The translations under genes and the position numbers were made by a program. From a virus, in the IMG/VR virus record IMGVR_UViG_3300009157_000028, positions 1-42,602 of that record: 42,602 nt of DNA; one strand, written 5' to 3'. Under the pieces are notes generated by a model. The model worked only from the letters and a program-made list of their open reading frames with translations. It had not been told where the DNA came from and made no database searches. This document shows positions 20,627-29,345 of the stretch, piece after piece; the stretch's first letter is position 1; every line of letters begins with the position of its first letter.

Positions 20627-20664
20627 TAGAAAGGCTCAGCCAGCACTATTACCTGACTGAGCCA
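20627..20664 (-). terminator. Terminator of the structural operon
   Basis: Perfect 7-bp arms (20633-20639 with 20657-20663), extended by an inner CAG/CTG, followed by TTTCT on the minus strand just after the secreted protein gene. Confidence 0.8.
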
Positions 20665-20675
20665 TCCCAACCATC

Positions 20676-21509
20676 TTAAGGTGTTGCTGGAATAGTGAAA
20701 GTAGGAGGAGATTCGCCACCCTCAGGCGGAAATGGGCCCTCAGGAGACGCACAGGCCTCTGTTTCAGGAGGATATGTCACAGTAGTAGTTGCTGAGACTT
20801 GGTTTAGGACGGGTAGACTTTGTCCCAATCCACCGAGTGCAGGCAACTCTGCAGTAACTAGAAGCCCATCCCTGAACTCAGCATCGCTTGGATCAGTCAC
20901 CCAGAACCCAAATTCGTTCAATCGCCAGCCTGGCCAGTCTGTAGCTTCTCCGGTGACTGGATCGAAGCTTGCACCTGGGAAGACGAGCCTGACGGTTGTA
21001 TTCGCTTGATACGTGAGAGGGACTGTTTCAACGAAGTCGCCATCCAACGTTGTGAAAGTGATCGTACCAACCAATCCATTGAATTGCGGCTCATTTCCAA
21101 ACGTCAGCTCAATGAATGGAACATCGTTTGTACACACTGAGGCAGCTGCACCAATATCGAATGTGTCAACGATTGGCGGAAGCGTCGTTGTGACGGGCAA
21201 CGTCGTCGTTGAGCTTGTCGTGGATGTACTCGTAGTGGTGGAAGTCGGACCAGGCAAGGAAGTCGTTGTAGTCGTTCCTGGAATTGTCGTCTGCTGGCCT
21301 GGTGTGCACGGCTCATCCTCCGGAGGACATTGATCAATACTTGTTGGAACGATAGTCGTTGGCTCAATATAAACGGTAGTCGTCGTAGTGGGCTTATTCT
21401 TGCCATCCACAATCTCTACATCAGGCGGACTAGGTCCTGTTAGAAACAGAAACCCCCCAGCAAGCAAAAATGGCACGGGTAAAACTGCTGATAGTACTCG
21501 ATACTTCAA
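20676..21509 (-). CDS. Secreted or surface protein with Thr-rich stalk and Ig-like domain
   Basis: A 277-residue protein with a TTG start at 21509 behind a perfect AAGGAGG. Residues 1-25 form a signal peptide or anchor (basic MKYR, then LSAVLPVPFLLAGGFLFLTG). Residues about 38-112 are a low-complexity stalk of Thr, Ser and Pro (TTTTTV, TTTSTSTTSSTTT). The C-terminal 165 residues are beta-strand-rich, Ig-like, and end in a Pro/Glu/Gly tail. Such stalks are typical of actinobacterial exported proteins. Being exported rather than built into the tail, it could alter the surface of the infected cell or block superinfection; both are inference. It ends the structural operon. Confidence 0.75.
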   Translation of the reverse strand: MKYRVLSAVLPVPFLLAGGFLFLTGPSPPDVEIVDGKNKPTTTTTVYIEPTTIVPTSIDQCPPEDEPCTPGQQTTIPGTTTTTSLPGPTSTTTSTSTTSSTTTLPVTTTLPPIVDTFDIGAAASVCTNDVPFIELTFGNEPQFNGLVGTITFTTLDGDFVETVPLTYQANTTVRLVFPGASFDPVTGEATDWPGWRLNEFGFWVTDPSDAEFRDGLLVTAELPALGGLGQSLPVLNQVSATTTVTYPPETEACASPEGPFPPEGGESPPTFTIPATP

Positions 21510-21525
21510 ATTTCCTCCTTGTAGA

Positions 21526-21574
21526 AAGAGAAAGCATGAAAGCTGTGCAACTTTCGCACAGCTCCCACGCTCTC
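21526..21574 (-). terminator. Rho-independent terminator inside the late region
   Basis: Perfect 8-bp arms (21541-21548 with 21556-21563), extended outwards by GAGAGCGTG against CATGCTTTCTC, then T-rich sequence. It separates the 95-residue gene from the secreted protein gene. Confidence 0.75.
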
Positions 21575-21596
21575 ACACATCCAGGGTGGATGTTGG

Positions 21597-21884
21597 CTAT
21601 TTCGTTCTCAGAATCAGCCCCAACCCCTTCGACACCATGACGTGCTTCTGCTCGTATGCCACGATGATCAGGATGCCGAGGAGGTTCCCGAGCACAATCG
21701 CCATCGTGTCAGGTGTGATGCGATTCCGGCGTTCGTCCGCCTTCAATCTCACCAACCTTTCCAGATAGTCAACTGCCTCTCGATATTCTCCAGTATCCGG
21801 ACCATATGTGTTCATCTCGGTCAAAAGCCTCGCAATGGGCTCGTCGAGGATTGAGGGTGCTTCTGCAAAGAATCGCCTCAACAT
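21597..21884 (-). CDS. Conserved small phage protein with one membrane helix
   Basis: A 95-residue protein from ATG 21884 (GAAAGGAT upstream). The longer start at 21905 lies in the -10 region of promoter copy 13 and is rejected. The N-terminal part is helical and charged (EPIARLLTEMNTYGPDTGEY, LERLVRLKADERRNR), then PDTMAIVLGNLLGILIIVAYEQKHVMVSKGLGL, a pattern I recall in many phages of Gram-positive hosts. Function unknown. Confidence 0.8.
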   Translation of the reverse strand: MLRRFFAEAPSILDEPIARLLTEMNTYGPDTGEYREAVDYLERLVRLKADERRNRITPDTMAIVLGNLLGILIIVAYEQKHVMVSKGLGLILRTK

Positions 21885-21903
21885 ATATCCTTTCTGTTGT
21901 TTC

Positions 21904-21929
21904 ATTATAATCAGTGTTTATTCTGCGAG
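21904..21929 (-). promoter_or_regulatory. Phage promoter copy 13
   Basis: Minus strand: CTCGCA, 14-bp spacer with ACA at 7-9 and GAT at 12-14, TATAAT. It overlaps the last codons of the upstream membrane protein gene. Confidence 0.8.
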
Positions 21930-22274
21930 ATTAGGAGGCGTTTCAGAAATTATCTTGAAAGACACAACATCCATCGCTTCAAGCTCGTTCGGATCCGCGT
22001 CGAGCTCGAGCGAAAATACTTTTGTGCCTAATTCGTTTTCTGTGATGATAATCTCACCAGAATGGGTTTCTTTGTAGTTATTAGAGCTTACTAGCAGGAT
22101 AATTCCGAGAATTAAGATGAAAATAAGAATGATGCCAAGGATGTAACGAATACCCCCAATGCTAAAGATTAGGGATGAGAAAAAGCATATTACTCCTAAT
22201 GCGGGTAGAAATATGTCCGCAATGTTTGATAATGCGGTATACGTTCTATTGCTGAGGTTCTTCTTGGACAACAA
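21918..22274 (-). CDS. Two-helix membrane protein, holin-like layout
   Basis: A 118-residue protein with TTG start at 22274 and AGGAGGATT upstream, overlapping the Gp37-like gene by 29 bp. Two hydrophobic segments (about residues 20-42 and 45-64, ADIFLPALGVICFFSSLIFS and ILGIILIFILILGIILLV) precede a soluble C-terminal part (SGEIIITENELGTKVFSLEL). The layout would suit a holin or an exclusion protein; the lysis genes are, however, elsewhere (38.9-40.1 kb). Promoter copy 13 lies in its 3' end. Confidence 0.65.
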   Translation of the reverse strand: MLSKKNLSNRTYTALSNIADIFLPALGVICFFSSLIFSIGGIRYILGIILIFILILGIILLVSSNNYKETHSGEIIITENELGTKVFSLELDADPNELEAMDVVSFKIISETPPNLAE

Positions 22275-23436
22275 ATCCTCCTAAAGTACGATTAGGGTGC
22301 GTCGTAACAACATAAGCAGAATATGGTAATGACAATGTCGGATGACCACTTTCTCCATTCTCATCTTCAATTTCTGTGTACTCTACAACTCGCATAACTG
22401 CAATTTGACCAAAGTTAGCATCTAAAGTAACCAAATCTCCAACATTATAATCTCGTCTGAATTGATATTGAGTGACATCTGAAACATCTGTTTGACCAAG
22501 AACAATGTTCATTCTGTTTCTAAGCGCAATACGTCCCCGCTCAACCATCTTAGTTACAACCGCATCATAATCAGCTCCAGCAGGAGGTTCAGTGAATACT
22601 TCATCAATATCACTGCCATCTACGAGCATTTGTCGTCTATTAAAGTCGGTTTCGTACCACAAACCGGAATCAATTACAACCCAAACGTAACGTCCGACAA
22701 CCATAGCTGCGTTCTTAGTCTTCTTGTTACTAAATAGATAATTTACAGCATCAAGATCTCCGGACTTCCATGAGAAAATAACTGAAGCAGTCTTGTCTTC
22801 TCCACCATGAACAACGAGTAGGTTATCATTAGGGAATTCAGAAAACCCTCGATTTGGGTATCTTACACGTAAAACCTTCAAACCAAGATCATCAATCGGC
22901 AAAAGTTCCATTACTGTTTTAAGACAATCCTGCTTTGGAATGACTCTGAAGTTAGGCGTTGGAATATCTGTAAATTCTGTTACTGCCCTGAATCCAGCAA
23001 CACCATCATCAGTTTCCGCCCAACCATGGAAGTTATCATTGATAATCAATGTAATCTGCAACGCAATACTGTTATTAGCAGTAATCATATATTCTTCAAT
23101 GTAGGGATAATTCCGAGCATCTTGATTCCCAATGATCCTTTGCTCAAGATAAGCAAATAGACTTCTACCTGTAACAACGACGATTGTCTCGTCGTCATCA
23201 TCTTCTTCTTTAATTTCATGATTCTCTACCATCATAATTTCAGCAGTATCAGTATGTGAAATAAGAGAACCAATGGGTAGTTTAGATCGAATATCAGAAC
23301 TAAGTGGTGATTGAATTTCGAATTCACCAGGCTCAGCATATCTCTCAGTCCACACAACACTTGTTATACCATTAACATACTCACCTTGTTCGAGATCTAA
23401 AGGATAATCACCTGAACCAAACTTGAAAATATCCAT
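22246..23436 (-). CDS. Tail protein, ReqiPepy6 Gp37-like (tail-tip hub)
   Basis: A 396-residue protein with ATG at 23436 (GGGGGGTGTA upstream, TAATG overlap with the previous gene). The N-terminal GDYPLDLEQGEY, VVWTERYAEPGEFEIQSPL, GSLISHTDTAEIMMVENHEI and VVVTGRSLFAYLEQRII follow the pattern of the siphovirus ReqiPepy6 Gp37-like family, which occupies the tail-hub position of actinophages. A long central segment with beta strands and a C-terminal RRDYNVGDLVTL motif complete it. It follows the distal tail gene, the usual order. Confidence 0.8.
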   Translation of the reverse strand: MDIFKFGSGDYPLDLEQGEYVNGITSVVWTERYAEPGEFEIQSPLSSDIRSKLPIGSLISHTDTAEIMMVENHEIKEEDDDDETIVVVTGRSLFAYLEQRIIGNQDARNYPYIEEYMITANNSIALQITLIINDNFHGWAETDDGVAGFRAVTEFTDIPTPNFRVIPKQDCLKTVMELLPIDDLGLKVLRVRYPNRGFSEFPNDNLLVVHGGEDKTASVIFSWKSGDLDAVNYLFSNKKTKNAAMVVGRYVWVVIDSGLWYETDFNRRQMLVDGSDIDEVFTEPPAGADYDAVVTKMVERGRIALRNRMNIVLGQTDVSDVTQYQFRRDYNVGDLVTLDANFGQIAVMRVVEYTEIEDENGESGHPTLSLPYSAYVVTTHPNRTLGGFVVQEEPQQ

Positions 23437-24299
23437 TACACCCCCCAGTAGCTAGCGTAATAATCAATAGACTCCCAATCAATTGCTGGCGCCTCTCCAA
23501 AGTAGAACTTGTTCTCTCCTGGAAATATGATTGGCCAAATAGATCCCGGTTCAATCAAATCGACCAAAGGACGGAAAATTCCTCCACGTTCCAAGACTAG
23601 CGATTTATTTGAAAACTCACTGGAGAAATGTAGAATATCACCAATAAGAAAGCTTTCTAATACTCTAAATCGCCAATCGTATTCATCAACATCGTCACTA
23701 TCTCTAATAGTAAACGATGACGAATTAGCTTTAAAGATGATCTTCGTAGTGAAACCATGTGGCGATGTCGAAAGAGTATCGGAGATATTAACATTGGGAT
23801 ACTCTAATGCAGCAATACCAATAACATCCTCAGGACGCAATGTAGCTGGGATAACAGACCTGAACATAGGATCATCACAACGAATAGTGATCTGAACCTC
23901 AGGCTCCTTGTTGAAATATCCCACTTCGAACTTAACGATAAAACCTTGAATCTTAGCTACCTGAGTGGCATTAGCATTAAAATGAAGGGTGACAATACCC
24001 GTCCTATTACCTGAAATCATTCTGTACAGTTCGTCTCTAACATCAGAAAACGATTCACCAAGCATATGATTAGGTCTAAGCACAATACGCATTACAATGT
24101 CTCTAGATCGCAAGCCGAAGTTATAGAACCGATTCTTTGAGACGGTACCAAAGCCATAGAATCTTGGTGTGATCTCTTCGGCATCCAAACCCATAATAGC
24201 TCGAATTAAGTATTTAGTCTTAATGGTTTTATCTCCGAGACTGAAGTTGACGGGTTCAGTAGAGTTGGGCGCGTACATTGCTATGTTAGTGGTTCTCAT
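23436..24299 (-). CDS. Distal tail-type protein
   Basis: A 287-residue protein with ATG at 24299, overlapping the tape measure stop by ATGA. N-terminal strands include KTKYLIRAIMGLDAEEITPRF and LRSRDIVMRIVLRPN, then DVRDELYRMISGNRTGIVTL, a pattern of Dit-like proteins where the N-terminal domain makes the ring and GFIVKFEVGYFNKEPEVQITIRC the end of that domain. The rest is a beta-rich insertion. Position between tape measure and hub gives the assignment. Confidence 0.75.
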   Translation of the reverse strand: MRTTNIAMYAPNSTEPVNFSLGDKTIKTKYLIRAIMGLDAEEITPRFYGFGTVSKNRFYNFGLRSRDIVMRIVLRPNHMLGESFSDVRDELYRMISGNRTGIVTLHFNANATQVAKIQGFIVKFEVGYFNKEPEVQITIRCDDPMFRSVIPATLRPEDVIGIAALEYPNVNISDTLSTSPHGFTTKIIFKANSSSFTIRDSDDVDEYDWRFRVLESFLIGDILHFSSEFSNKSLVLERGGIFRPLVDLIEPGSIWPIIFPGENKFYFGEAPAIDWESIDYYASYWGV

Positions 24300-27200
24300 A
24301 CGATGCTCAACTCCTCCTTGGCCAAGACGATCTGGTTACGGGTCTGCTTGTAAATATCCGTAGCAGAAAGCTGAGTAGGTGAATTAACGTTCTGGATGAA
24401 TGTAACTCCCTTTGGCGCTTCTGTAGTAGTCATAGGATCTGTAACGGGAGTAGATGTACCTGCAATTGCGTTAGCCTGAGAATATGAGAACGCTGGGTTA
24501 AGGCCATTACCTTGTTGAATATAGCTATCAATCTTACTAGCTCCTGCTTGAATTTGTGTGAGGTCAAGGACTGGAGTAATGACAGGAACCACTTCGCTGA
24601 TAGTGTCAAGACTGGAAGATATAGCGGCTACAGCATCGTTGACACTGTTGACTAGCGCCTCAGTAGGATTGAGATTGTTCATCCATCGCTCAACAGTCTT
24701 CCATTCATCTTCCATACCAATACGCAAGCCCATCATGATGAACTCACCATACTGCTTAGTAACCCTTGACGGAGAGAAGATGCCAAACGGATTAGTGATC
24801 ATATTCTTAAGATCGTTCATCTTATCGCCGATCCAGCTTGAAACACCACCCCAAGCATTCTTCATACCATTCAACAAACCCTGAATAATTTGACTACCAA
24901 TATTAAGCAACATACTAAGAGGATTTGGAATGGCACGTGTAATTTTACCAGGAATATCCTTAATCCAAGTGATAAGAGAATCCCATCTATCCTTAATACC
25001 ATCATAAAGACCTCTAATAATATCCCAACCCTTACTCCAAAGAGTACTAACTACGTTACCGACCCACCCAATGATCTTTCCAGCTAGAGTAGTGAAGAAA
25101 GTTGTGACTTCACCAATCTTGCCCTTGACGCCATTGAATAGACCAGAAATAAAGTCAGTTCCCTTTTGCCAGAGAGTACTAACTACATTGCCAACCCATC
25201 CAAGAACAGTACGTCCAAGATTCATAAACCATTCACCGACTGGACCAGTTGCCTCCATTACACCATTGAAGAAGCCGGTGAAGAACGCAACACCAACACC
25301 GACCATCAATGTGGCTGCAACTCTACCTACACCTTCAGCTACGCTTGTAAGAATTTCGATGTAGAGATTGACAAGCGACTCAACGATGCGAGGTACCTCT
25401 TGTGCAAATGCATCCAAGAAACCAACAATGATCTCCCCAACAAGAATAACAACATCGTCGATATTATCTCGGATGCCCGTCAGAAGAGTTGTAATAATGA
25501 ATAGACCAGTCTCGATAAGTTGGTCGGCATAAGTACGAATGGTCTCAAAGATTCCTTCAACCAACTCGATCACAACATCAATGACCTGCGGAATTAGCTT
25601 TCGGAGGCCCTCAATGATATGCCCAAGAATCACCACTAGTTGCTCAGCGATTACAGGCGCTGCGTCCGCCAAAGTCTGAAGGAACTCAAGTACTCCCTCA
25701 GCGATTCCTCTACCAAGAGCCGATAGAGATCGTCCAATAGCATGCAGAGATTTCTCAAGCGATTCAGCTCCTGCGGATCCAGCCTTAGCTAGACTTTCGA
25801 ATGCCTTGGCTACTTGAGCAGCACCAAATCCAAATAACGCGAAGCCAGCGCCTATGATAACCAATGCCGCACCGAGAGCCAACATAGCCGGAATAGCTGG
25901 TTGGATAAGGAATGCCGCAACAGCGAGAGTTGCTAGTACAGCTGCGATGGCGATAAGACCATGCACCAGTTCTCCCCAACTGATTCCGGCCATTTCCTTG
26001 AGCACCTTGGCCAATATAGCAAGAGATATAGACACAATACCGATGGCAATGGCTCCTGCGATTGCGCCGCTCATTGCGGTACAAGCCACTGCAAGAATAA
26101 GCAAGGATCCAGCTAGTGCAGTTAGCCCTCTACCAATCTCCTCCCAGCTCATACTGGCCATGATCTTCAGAGCACCAGCTAGAATAGTGATGCCGATGGC
26201 CATGAGAATAAGACCGGGGCCTACGAGAAGAATAATTGGGGACATGATTTGCATTGCCCCAGCAATAATAAGGAGGCCACCAGCTAGTGCAGCCATACCC
26301 TTACCGATTTCCTCCCAAGACATCGTAGCGAAAATCAAGAGAGCTCCTGCAAGAATATTAACGCCGATGGCTAGAAGGAGTAGACCTGCACCAAGTAAAG
26401 GAGCTGTAGCAGGCATGAGTTGCATTGCACCGGCCACAATAAGAAGAGCTCCGGCGAGGCCGACCATGCCCTTGGCCATCTCGCCCCAATCCATTGTGGC
26501 AAATATCTTTACTGCTCCGGCAAGAATAGATAAACCTGTCGCTAGAAGAATCATTCCAGCACCAGCAAGAATTAGACTACCTGCGCTACCAGACAGCAAC
26601 TTAGAAGCTCCAACCATTACACCCATGAGAACGATGATGGCGCCTAGGCCCTTACCAAGCTCATCCCAATCAAGATTGCCAAGAATTGCAGCTGCTCCAG
26701 CAAGAATAAGAATGGCAGTTGCTAGAACCGTCATGCCAGTAGCAATAAGAACGAATGAGCCTGCTCCCTTAGGACCAGCACTGATTTTAGTGATAATAGC
26801 AAATGCAGCCATTAGTTGAGCAAACCCAACGGCCATTGCAGTCAATGCCTTAGTCAAAGCTTCTGAATCAATCAACGACAATGCAACAACAGAAGCAGTA
26901 ATAACAGCAATAGCTCCAGCGATCTTCAGTAGAGCATTCGCCTTGATATCTGTTTGCATCGCCTTGAGTACGCCAGTAAGTTGCTCAAAGCTTTGACCGA
27001 TTTTATCTAGGAATCCGCCACCGAGATCGAAATTGATTCCAGAATTAAGGAACTTAGCCAATATACCTGCGATACCACCAAGCAGAGCGACATTCAAAAC
27101 GTCCAGAACAGCTTCGAAGTCTCCTTCTTCAGCAGCGTCTGCCATTTTGCCGCCGAGCTCTCTGAACCAATCAGCAATAGCATCCCAGATCTTATCTAGG

Positions 27201-28966
27201 ACGTCCTTGATCTTGATTAGAACATCTTGCACCGGCTTCCAGAGCTCACCAACCTTCTGGAATCGATCCTTCAACGTATCGAAACGGTCGCCAAGTCGTC
27301 CGAAAGCATTACCAAGATTGTCAGGGAAATTGGTATCCACTCCAGTAAAGAGACCGACAATCGCGTCCTTGACCTGGATCAAGAAACCAATAAGAACTTC
27401 TGCTCCATCACGAAGATCCATGAAGAATCTTGTGATTCCCTTACCCTCGACCAACGCGTCGTTTAATTCGATGAAGAAATCGCCAATCTTAGCCGCAAAA
27501 GCAAGAAACTTTCCACTTCCAGCACCAGTAAGACTGCCGATTAGTTCACCAATGAAATCGATACCTTCTTTAAGAATCGTCCAACCGATCTCAAGGATTC
27601 CGAAGAACCCCTTGAAAATACGCTTGAGCTTATCCACTGTGGCCCAGCTAGGCTCGAGCCTCTCCATTAGAATACTAAAAGCTCGTGTGAGATTGTACAA
27701 ACGCTCTGCTGTCAAAGGCGGGAAAATATCTTTGAAAGCGTCCTTAATAGGCTTAATGATCTTTCCTAGATTCTTGATTCCATCAGTTAAACCCTTAATG
27801 AGAAGATCTCTTCCACCAATATCTTTCCAACCTTGTAGCAACTCGTTTCTAGCCGTAGCCGACTTAGTGATCATTGCACCAATAGCATCAGAGATACCAC
27901 TGAATAGTACGGTAGCTTCCTCAAAGTTACCGAACACGATCTTGAATGACTCTGACCATCCAGAACCAAGTGCTTCCTTTGTCGTCTGGATAAGCTGAGT
28001 AAGTGTTCTAACCTTAGTTGCCGCTTCAACACCAGTCTTACCCAGTTCAATGATCTCGGCTGCTTGCTCCTTTGTATAACCAATAGCTAGGAGCTGAGCT
28101 TCGGTCATTTCTCCAGTAAAGCCCTGAAGAGTTGTGGTAAGAACTTCAGCAGTCAGCCAGTTGTCTTCGAGAGACGCCCTGAATGACTTTCCGCCCTTTG
28201 TCCACTCTTCGAATGTCTGGTCGATAGGAACGTCAGCAATCGTGCCTAGAGTCTTACCAGTTTCGAACAAAGCCTTCTGGAAGACTTCACCACCCATACC
28301 TGCATTAACAACCGAGTTCCAGTCGATCAACCGCAGTGTACCAGTCGATACTGCCTGAGACAGCTGATACATTGCGTTTGAAGCTTGCTCTGCACTAGAG
28401 CCAGAGATAGCAGCAAGGTTTGAAATGCCCTTGATAGACTGAACTGATGTTTCTAGATCAACACCGGCGGCGGTGAACGTACCGATGTTTCTCGTCATCT
28501 GACCGAAATTGTAAATGGTCTTATCAGCATATTCATTCAGTTGTCTAAGAGCATCATTAACTTGACCGAGATTAGTGCCATCCGCCTTGGTGTTGGATAG
28601 AATGGTCTGAATGGATGTCATGTTCTGTTCATATTCTCTGAAACCAGAGATAATTTGATCCAAGCTCAAAGACTTAGCTAGTTGAATACCAGTACTAATA
28701 GCTCTATTAGTAATATTAGCTAGAGCCGTAATAGCAATGGTACTAAGAGCAAGAAACTTAGCACTAGCGCCCTCAATAACGGCGCCCATATTACCAAGAT
28801 TGAATTTGTTAGCTGCAGAAGATACATCAGCTAATCCAGTTTTAGCTCCATCAAACTTAAGAGATTTTTCCAGTTTAGCGAGGCTGGCAATGGTAGTGTT
28901 CAGCTTCCTCTCAAATTGAGCATTATCAAATTCCATCCGTACAATTCGATCGTCAACACTAGGCAT
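24296..28966 (-). CDS. Tape measure protein
   Basis: A 1556-residue protein, the longest gene; start ATG 28966 with AGGTGAC upstream. N-terminal helices (FERKLNTTIASLAKLEKSL) and the GFREYEQNMTSIQTILSNT segment are typical of phage tape measure proteins. Nucleotides about 25960-26720 encode five hydrophobic repeats of about 57 residues. The C-terminal quarter holds PGKITRAIPNPL and FGIFSPSRVTKQYGEF, frequent in this family. By the usual length rule of about 1.5 Angstrom per residue the tail would be near 230 nm, an estimate only. It lies between the gp10-like gene and the distal tail gene. Confidence 0.95.
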   Translation of the reverse strand: MPSVDDRIVRMEFDNAQFERKLNTTIASLAKLEKSLKFDGAKTGLADVSSAANKFNLGNMGAVIEGASAKFLALSTIAITALANITNRAISTGIQLAKSLSLDQIISGFREYEQNMTSIQTILSNTKADGTNLGQVNDALRQLNEYADKTIYNFGQMTRNIGTFTAAGVDLETSVQSIKGISNLAAISGSSAEQASNAMYQLSQAVSTGTLRLIDWNSVVNAGMGGEVFQKALFETGKTLGTIADVPIDQTFEEWTKGGKSFRASLEDNWLTAEVLTTTLQGFTGEMTEAQLLAIGYTKEQAAEIIELGKTGVEAATKVRTLTQLIQTTKEALGSGWSESFKIVFGNFEEATVLFSGISDAIGAMITKSATARNELLQGWKDIGGRDLLIKGLTDGIKNLGKIIKPIKDAFKDIFPPLTAERLYNLTRAFSILMERLEPSWATVDKLKRIFKGFFGILEIGWTILKEGIDFIGELIGSLTGAGSGKFLAFAAKIGDFFIELNDALVEGKGITRFFMDLRDGAEVLIGFLIQVKDAIVGLFTGVDTNFPDNLGNAFGRLGDRFDTLKDRFQKVGELWKPVQDVLIKIKDVLDKIWDAIADWFRELGGKMADAAEEGDFEAVLDVLNVALLGGIAGILAKFLNSGINFDLGGGFLDKIGQSFEQLTGVLKAMQTDIKANALLKIAGAIAVITASVVALSLIDSEALTKALTAMAVGFAQLMAAFAIITKISAGPKGAGSFVLIATGMTVLATAILILAGAAAILGNLDWDELGKGLGAIIVLMGVMVGASKLLSGSAGSLILAGAGMILLATGLSILAGAVKIFATMDWGEMAKGMVGLAGALLIVAGAMQLMPATAPLLGAGLLLLAIGVNILAGALLIFATMSWEEIGKGMAALAGGLLIIAGAMQIMSPIILLVGPGLILMAIGITILAGALKIMASMSWEEIGRGLTALAGSLLILAVACTAMSGAIAGAIAIGIVSISLAILAKVLKEMAGISWGELVHGLIAIAAVLATLAVAAFLIQPAIPAMLALGAALVIIGAGFALFGFGAAQVAKAFESLAKAGSAGAESLEKSLHAIGRSLSALGRGIAEGVLEFLQTLADAAPVIAEQLVVILGHIIEGLRKLIPQVIDVVIELVEGIFETIRTYADQLIETGLFIITTLLTGIRDNIDDVVILVGEIIVGFLDAFAQEVPRIVESLVNLYIEILTSVAEGVGRVAATLMVGVGVAFFTGFFNGVMEATGPVGEWFMNLGRTVLGWVGNVVSTLWQKGTDFISGLFNGVKGKIGEVTTFFTTLAGKIIGWVGNVVSTLWSKGWDIIRGLYDGIKDRWDSLITWIKDIPGKITRAIPNPLSMLLNIGSQIIQGLLNGMKNAWGGVSSWIGDKMNDLKNMITNPFGIFSPSRVTKQYGEFIMMGLRIGMEDEWKTVERWMNNLNPTEALVNSVNDAVAAISSSLDTISEVVPVITPVLDLTQIQAGASKIDSYIQQGNGLNPAFSYSQANAIAGTSTPVTDPMTTTEAPKGVTFIQNVNSPTQLSATDIYKQTRNQIVLAKEELSIV
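25960..26720 (-). repeat. Five ~57-residue hydrophobic repeats in the tape measure gene
   Basis: Each unit carries a DW/SW-(D/E/G)-E-(L/I/M) core followed by LAGxLLIxAGAMQ and LLxxGLxLLAIGxxILAGA. Core positions lie near 26665, 26485, 26313, 26141 and 25975, spaced 166-180 bp. Middle units are the most similar, consistent with tandem duplication. Confidence 0.75.
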
Positions 28967-29336
28967 CTGTCACCTGCCTCCAAATATCAGCTACAGCTCG
29001 GTCAAAGAGAGGACGAAGGGCGGGATTAATATAATCTCTACCCATAACATAACCACCAGTTCCAGTGCCATGCCCATATTGAAGAATAACAGCGACATTA
29101 ACACTACCTTCTCTATCAGTATTGAACCAACTGATAGAGTGAACGCCATTCGTATGCCCTACTTGATATCCCCAGGATGAAGCAGCTCTACCAGTTTCTA
29201 CTGGTGTAGCGCTAGAAAGAAGATCTACTCCTTGACGTCCATAACGATCAAGATCTTTAAATGCTTTTCCACTCTTCATGAATTTAAGAAATTTATCAGT
29301 ATTGTTTGTATTACCTGTAGATATTACTTGGATCAT
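28959..29336 (-). CDS. HK97 gp10-like tail completion protein
   Basis: A 125-residue protein with ATG at 29336 and AAGGACC upstream. The central LLSSATPVETGRAASSWGYQ and the later NVAVILQYGHGTGTGGYV follow the HK97 gp10-like family pattern (PxxTGxLxxS...YxxxxEYG). Usually this protein sits between head closure and tail terminator; here it is next to the tape measure gene, after the second tail-tube-like gene. It overlaps the tape measure start by 8 bp. Confidence 0.7.
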   Translation of the reverse strand: MIQVISTGNTNNTDKFLKFMKSGKAFKDLDRYGRQGVDLLSSATPVETGRAASSWGYQVGHTNGVHSISWFNTDREGSVNVAVILQYGHGTGTGGYVMGRDYINPALRPLFDRAVADIWRQVTDA

Positions 29337-29345
29337 GGCTGGTCC

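Noticed and set aside
25854-26819. Long plus-strand ORF of 321 codons inside the tape measure gene
   Set aside because: It is the reverse image of the hydrophobic repeats; no ribosome site, and composition follows the minus-strand codons.
27033-27998. Second long plus-strand ORF inside the tape measure gene
   Set aside because: Same reason: shadow of a well-supported minus-strand gene with no start signal.
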